In this document: positions 60,201 through 64,000 of the stretch, in pieces | How positions within the stretch are numbered: the stretch's first letter is position 1 | Layout: every line of letters starts with the position of its first letter | Source of the DNA: Caldilineaceae bacterium SB0661_bin_34 | Lineage (GTDB): Bacteria > Chloroflexota > Anaerolineae > Caldilineales > Caldilineaceae | NCBI GenBank assembly: GCA_009841145.1 | Contig: VXMJ01000063.1 | Span: 20,336-84,335 of the forward strand | Length of the DNA: 64,000 bases | Reading direction: 5' to 3' | Position numbers and translations under genes: made by a program | Notes under the pieces: generated by a model | Database searches by the model: none | What the model was told of the DNA's origin: nothing | The model's input: the letters and a program-made list of their open reading frames with translations, nothing else

Positions 60201-60532
60201 CTGAATGGATACCTGTATCCTGGCCGAAACCGTTTTTTGGCAGCCTGTTAGGATAAGTAGTGGGCACTCAAGATTCAGCGAACACTATGTGGCAATTATT
60301 ACCAAAGCCGCAGGATCCCAAATGCCACAGAAGACCCGAAAACACTATTCTTTCAACGATGATATTTGGGCTTGCCAGACAATTGGCGCACGCAGGAAGG
60401 CCATCGGAGGCGTCGGAACGCGGTGCAAAGAGAAACTTCGCACCTTTCAAACGGGAGTGTTATCAGAAGCCGTAAAGCAGAGGAACATATTCCAACCGGA
60501 AATTCGAACCACAAAGAGCCCACCAATTGATG
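60201..60532. other. Gap between the IS5-like remnant and the ankyrin-protein gene
   Basis: No supported coding frame; no clear terminator for the gene ending at 60533. Confidence 0.4.
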
Positions 60533-63049
60533 CTAACCCAGCGCTCCGGTGGCTCCGTGCCTCCTCAACAATCTCGCTATTCTGTCGTACCCCTCGGTTT
60601 CGGCATAAAAAAGTCCCGACGTGCCTTTATTGGTATTGATCTCGGTATCAGTGTCATCATGCCTTAGCAGTGCCCTGACCATGTCCAAGTCATCCTCATA
60701 GATGGCCCTGAACAACGGGGTCCATCCTTGCCAGTCGTCGATGTTGGGGTCTATGTCCGGATGGTCCAGCAATTCCTCCACTACCTCTTCGTGGCCCTCC
60801 GCCACTGCCCAGTAGAGCGCGGTTTTATCTCTATCATCCTGTTCGTTGGGATCCGTATCCGGGTGGTTTAGTAACGCCGCAACTTGAGCAGTGTGTCCCC
60901 AGTCAGCAGCACTAATGAGAGGAGTGCGTCCACGTTTATTCCTAATATTCGGTCTGATTCTCCGGTCGCGCAAAAGGGCTTCTATCGCCTCGCTTCCGTG
61001 AAGCGAGGATACGGCCTCGTGCAAGGGCGTGTCACCTGTGTCGTCTGTCCTGACATTGGGGGAGGTTCCATGTCTCAATAGTATCTCGATAGCCTGCCAG
61101 TGATTGAACATTGCGGCAAAGTGCAGCGCTGTAAATCCATCACTGGTCGCTTGCCGAGGATCAGCACCATGCGACAACAGCAATTCCACCATTCCGGCAT
61201 TCCCTTTCCTGGATGCTTCATGTAAAGGCGTTCGATTGCGCTTCCCAGAACCCGAACCGGGGATGTTATAAAGTACGTTGGGATCCGCCTCGGGGTAACT
61301 CAGGAGCAAGGTCATGACTTCCAAGGCATCCGAAGCGGCCGCATCGTGAAGAGCTGTCTGATTGTGCTCAAAGTGAAAATGTGGAAATCCCAAGCTCGCT
61401 ATCAGCTCGCGTACTGTACCTACGTCATCCTGGCTAATTGCGTGGAATAGGGTCCGTTTGGACTCGTATGTGTAAAAACCTGACCCTGGTGCGGGAGGGG
61501 ACAGGGCAGTCCGCGGAACCTGCATGGTTGTCGGAAACAGAGGTTGCCAGCGCAACCACAGTACGGCCAAGCCTCCGCTTTCAAAATATTCCAGGAGCAC
61601 GTGATGCGAACCGGCCGTCATCTCAACATCCTTGACACTGGTACGCTCCGGGTACTCCGCCCATGAAGAAAGTACAAGTGCACCATCAATATAAAGCCGC
61701 ACGCCGTCATCAACGGTTACAGAGAAGCGGTAAGGTCCTTCTGCGAAGTCAAAGTGTCCTTCCATACGGGCACTGAAACCGTCGTGGCGGACTTGGGGAC
61801 CCGGGGAACCACGACCCCAGTCGAAACGGCTACCAAACGGGACGACTTCCGTCAACACAGGTGGACCACTCAGATCCACACTGTTGAAGAACTGCAGGCG
61901 AAAATCCCCGGACGTCGGTGCCGGAACCGGCCCAGGAACCGCCGGGGCAACCGGTGGAAGCGCCCTAACTCCGTGAGGCACCCGCTGCCAACGAAGCCAA
62001 AGAGTGGCAGCGGCTGCGCGTTCGTAGTACTCCAAGCGCACCGGGTGGGTCCCGGCCGTCAAGTAAACGTCAACCTCATATGTGGTTGCCCCTTGATCAT
62101 GCCATGCTTCGCGAACCAAATTGTCGTCGACATACAGTCGCATACCATCGTCAACTGTCACAGTGAATCGGTGCAGACCGTCTTCGAATTCGAACTGCCC
62201 CTCGAGAATCGCAGTGAAGTTGTCGGGGTTGACACTGGGATCGGGAGCGCCCCAGCCCCAATCATGCCGGGTGCCCGGTGCTTCTGTCCGTGTGAAGACT
62301 GGAGTGCCGGAAAAAGCCAGGTTGTTGAAATACCGCACCGTAAAGCTGCCGGTAGGTGCAACCGGTACGGCAGGAACAGGCGCGGGAATGACCACGACCT
62401 CAACACCCGGACCGGGAATCCGCAATGTCTGGCCGGGAGACAGCGTTCTTGGATCCACAATATCGTTGGCATCCATCAGCTCCCGAACAGAAACCCCATG
62501 GGCCCGAGCAATGGCAAAAAGCGTATCGCCTCCCAAAACGGTATAACTCGTCACGCTCGGCCGGGGCAGGGGAGCAGTTGGCGGAGCGGCTGAAGACCTG
62601 GGAACGGGAGGCGGCGGCTCGGCTGCTCCCGGAATGCACAGCAGCTGCCCGACCCGAATGCGCCTGAAATCCGATATTCCGTTGGCTTGGGCAATTTGGG
62701 CCATGGGTACGCCAAAGCGTGTGGCGATTGCCGCTAGGAATTCACCTCTCTGGACAGTGTGCGAAACAGTACAGGATGTTGAACTCGCAGGAGGAATGGA
62801 GGGTGTGGATGCATCGGCGGGGAAGGCGGACGGCACGATCAACGCTTGACCAACGTACAGAATGTTGGTTTCCGTCAAGTGGTTCAGTTCCCTAATCTGA
62901 CCCACTGTCGCGTTGTACTGTTGCGCAATGGAGAATAAAGTATCGCCTGTCCGGACAATGTGTGTTTGGTGTGAACCCTGAGCCTCAACTGCCGTGCCCT
63001 GAATCGTTGTCAGTAACAGAACCGCCAATAGCAGGCCCAAGTACCGCAT
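60533..63049 (-). CDS. Secreted LysM-PA14-ankyrin repeat protein
   Basis: An 838-aa exported protein with an unusual domain chain. The start at 63049 gives a signal peptide (MRYLGLLLAVLLLTTIQGTA, cleavage near VEAQ); an in-frame start at 63175 would add 42 residues. Three LysM domains follow (about 29-74, HIVRTGDTLFSIAQQYNATV; 95-142, HTVQRGEFLAAIATRFGVPM; 168-216, YTVLGGDTLFAIARAHGVSV), each after a Pro-rich linker. Then come two PA14-like beta domains (240-358 and 383-503; RFTVTVDDGMRLYVDDNLV and RFSVTVDDGVRLYIDGALV). About nine ankyrin repeats fill 533-833 (TPLHEASRKGNAGMVELLLS; TALHFAAMFNHWQAIEILLR). LysM binds peptidoglycan or chitin, PA14 binds glycans, and ankyrins bind proteins, so a surface protein contacting other cells is plausible. 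Confidence 0.85.
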   Translation of the reverse strand: MRYLGLLLAVLLLTTIQGTAVEAQGSHQTHIVRTGDTLFSIAQQYNATVGQIRELNHLTETNILYVGQALIVPSAFPADASTPSIPPASSTSCTVSHTVQRGEFLAAIATRFGVPMAQIAQANGISDFRRIRVGQLLCIPGAAEPPPPVPRSSAAPPTAPLPRPSVTSYTVLGGDTLFAIARAHGVSVRELMDANDIVDPRTLSPGQTLRIPGPGVEVVVIPAPVPAVPVAPTGSFTVRYFNNLAFSGTPVFTRTEAPGTRHDWGWGAPDPSVNPDNFTAILEGQFEFEDGLHRFTVTVDDGMRLYVDDNLVREAWHDQGATTYEVDVYLTAGTHPVRLEYYERAAAATLWLRWQRVPHGVRALPPVAPAVPGPVPAPTSGDFRLQFFNSVDLSGPPVLTEVVPFGSRFDWGRGSPGPQVRHDGFSARMEGHFDFAEGPYRFSVTVDDGVRLYIDGALVLSSWAEYPERTSVKDVEMTAGSHHVLLEYFESGGLAVLWLRWQPLFPTTMQVPRTALSPPAPGSGFYTYESKRTLFHAISQDDVGTVRELIASLGFPHFHFEHNQTALHDAAASDALEVMTLLLSYPEADPNVLYNIPGSGSGKRNRTPLHEASRKGNAGMVELLLSHGADPRQATSDGFTALHFAAMFNHWQAIEILLRHGTSPNVRTDDTGDTPLHEAVSSLHGSEAIEALLRDRRIRPNIRNKRGRTPLISAADWGHTAQVAALLNHPDTDPNEQDDRDKTALYWAVAEGHEEVVEELLDHPDIDPNIDDWQGWTPLFRAIYEDDLDMVRALLRHDDTDTEINTNKGTSGLFYAETEGYDRIARLLRRHGATGALG

Positions 63050-63175
63050 CCAACTGCGCGTACGATGGATTGGCGAATTCCCCTGGAAGTCACTCGCGAC
63101 GGTGGTTGCCTTTCCCTGAAGGAATAACATGGCGAAACCCAGAATGTGGTAAGCGGAAATTCCTCGGCTACGCAT

Positions 63176-63309
63176 AAAAGCACCTGCGTTACTTCCTTTT
63201 TGAACTGAAACCAGCGTAGCGATTCAGATGCCTGTCCCTGATCGGGCGGCAGGCTGACGAGATCGGTGGGGTTCCAGCCTGCAAGTCAAGACGTGCGGGG
63301 CCCCAGGGG
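63176..63309. other. Short gap upstream of the ankyrin-protein gene
   Basis: Nothing recognised apart from an AGGTG ribosome-site-like motif before the alternative start at 63175. Confidence 0.35.
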
Positions 63310-63580
63310 TCCCGGCACCGGTGACGTCAGAGCACGCGCCAGTTCCTCCAGAGGGACGCACCGCCGCTTGCGCGCGGTCTCGATCAACCCCCGCATGCGA
63401 GCGATGCGCGCAGCCCTTTCGGCGATGCGGAAGCCATCGGCGATTTTCATTGGTACTTTGGACCTGCGCAGGGCCGAGGTGTCGGGTTGTTGGTGAAGGG
63501 CACGCGCGGGTCGACCCTGCAACGCAGGAAACCACTCCTCCAATGCCGCGACGTGCGAGCAGAAGGGCGTATTGGAGGCT
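63310..63580 (-). pseudogene. IS66-family transposase C-terminal remnant
   Basis: Minus-strand frames give RVDPRVPFTNN in one frame and SALRRSKVPMKIADGFRIAE then RAARIARMRGLIETARKR in the next. This matches the IS66 TnpC motif D..VPFTNN.AERDLR..K...KI.GGFR...GA......R..I.TARK. A frameshift falls in the NNQAERD region that carries the catalytic Glu. Only the C-terminal part is present. Confidence 0.75.
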
Positions 63581-63899
63581 GGAGACAAAGGAGGCATGGC
63601 GTCAGGCGAACGACGCCTGGATACCTTAACTTGTAGCACAGAACCACGCCGACCACAGCCGACGACCCCGTCGGCCCGCCACTCGGTCAGGGACGGAATC
63701 TGAATAGAGTTACCAACCGAAGAGCTTAGGAACCTACAAGCAAGAGCCGATGAAATGATTGGGCTCGAAAACCTCACATTCGCGACTTGTGATGGCACAA
63801 GGCACGGCGGTTGGAGCCCTTGGCAAAAATTATCGGCGTCTTCGAATGGTCGTGTCTCCCTGAATCAGTTGATGCCGCATGTGGCTTTGGGGGCACATT
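63581..63899. other. Gene-free stretch near the contig end
   Basis: The IS66 upstream part may continue here, but no motif was recognised. Confidence 0.3.
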
Positions 63900-64000
63900 A
63901 GTCGCGGGACGCCCCCCCCCAGGTTAAAGGCCACGTCGAACGAGGGTCTTGCAAAAAAAAAAAAACCCCCAACCCAACAAAAACACCCAAACAACAAAAA
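63900..64000. other. Low-complexity end of sequence
   Basis: A 10-nt C run near 63911, a 13-nt A run near 63952, then A/C-only sequence (CCCCCAACCCAACAAAAACA and on) to the last base. It is unlike any other part of the window and is probably an assembly or sequencing artefact at a contig end. Confidence 0.6.

Overview
The window looks like one end of a high-GC bacterial contig, most probably from the phylum Chloroflexota (Caldilineae/Anaerolineae- or SAR202-like). The evidence is a CIRCE-controlled groES-groEL, a spoVS homologue without other sporulation genes, a B-box zinc-finger membrane protein next to NAD kinase, a fused sensor-kinase/winged-helix regulator, carBA joined to addBA-like genes, and Uma2 and Rpn-type nucleases. 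The class is an inference. The secreted LysM-PA14-ankyrin protein and the many decayed transposases would fit a host-associated (for example sponge-associated) lineage, but the sequence does not prove that.

Layout. 1-10.4 kb is dense housekeeping: an HD-domain gene cut by the left edge, groEL/groES with terminator and CIRCE, a STAND ATPase with TPRs, a membrane TPR protein, a B-box membrane protein, NAD kinase, a metallophosphoesterase and uvrC. 10.4-30.5 kb is accessory, gene-poor DNA. Its intact genes are two secreted fibronectin-like proteins, an Rpn-type nuclease, recA, rny, a Uma2-type protein, a 34-codon lasso-precursor-like peptide gene, and a fused histidine kinase/response regulator that has lost both phosphoacceptor residues. 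Between them lie decayed IS elements (three tnpB remnants, a DDE transposase, ISAs1), a nucleotidyltransferase remnant and eight copies of a ~33-bp dispersed repeat. 30.5-44.1 kb holds spoVS, an orphan family-5 solute-binding protein and the four-gene unit carB-carA-addB-addA, partly joined by ATGA overlaps. 44.6-50.5 kb holds a broken toxin-antitoxin pair, an IS1595 remnant, a branched-chain-amino-acid-type binding protein and an excalibur-domain protein. 50.5-56.9 kb is gltBD. 57.2-59.4 kb is a visibly lower-GC three-gene operon of unknown function with two ATGA overlaps. 59.4 kb to the end holds an IS5-like remnant, the LysM-PA14-ankyrin gene, an IS66 remnant and a low-complexity contig end.

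How the genes work together. groESL is a HrcA-type heat-shock operon. recA, uvrC and addAB cover recombination and repair. carAB makes carbamoyl phosphate using glutamine; gltBD makes glutamate from glutamine and 2-oxoglutarate. The best candidates for undescribed biology are the three-gene operon, the secreted-protein/short-peptide pair at 21.6-23.1 kb, the LysM-PA14-ankyrin protein, the phosphoacceptor-less kinase/regulator fusion and the dispersed repeat.
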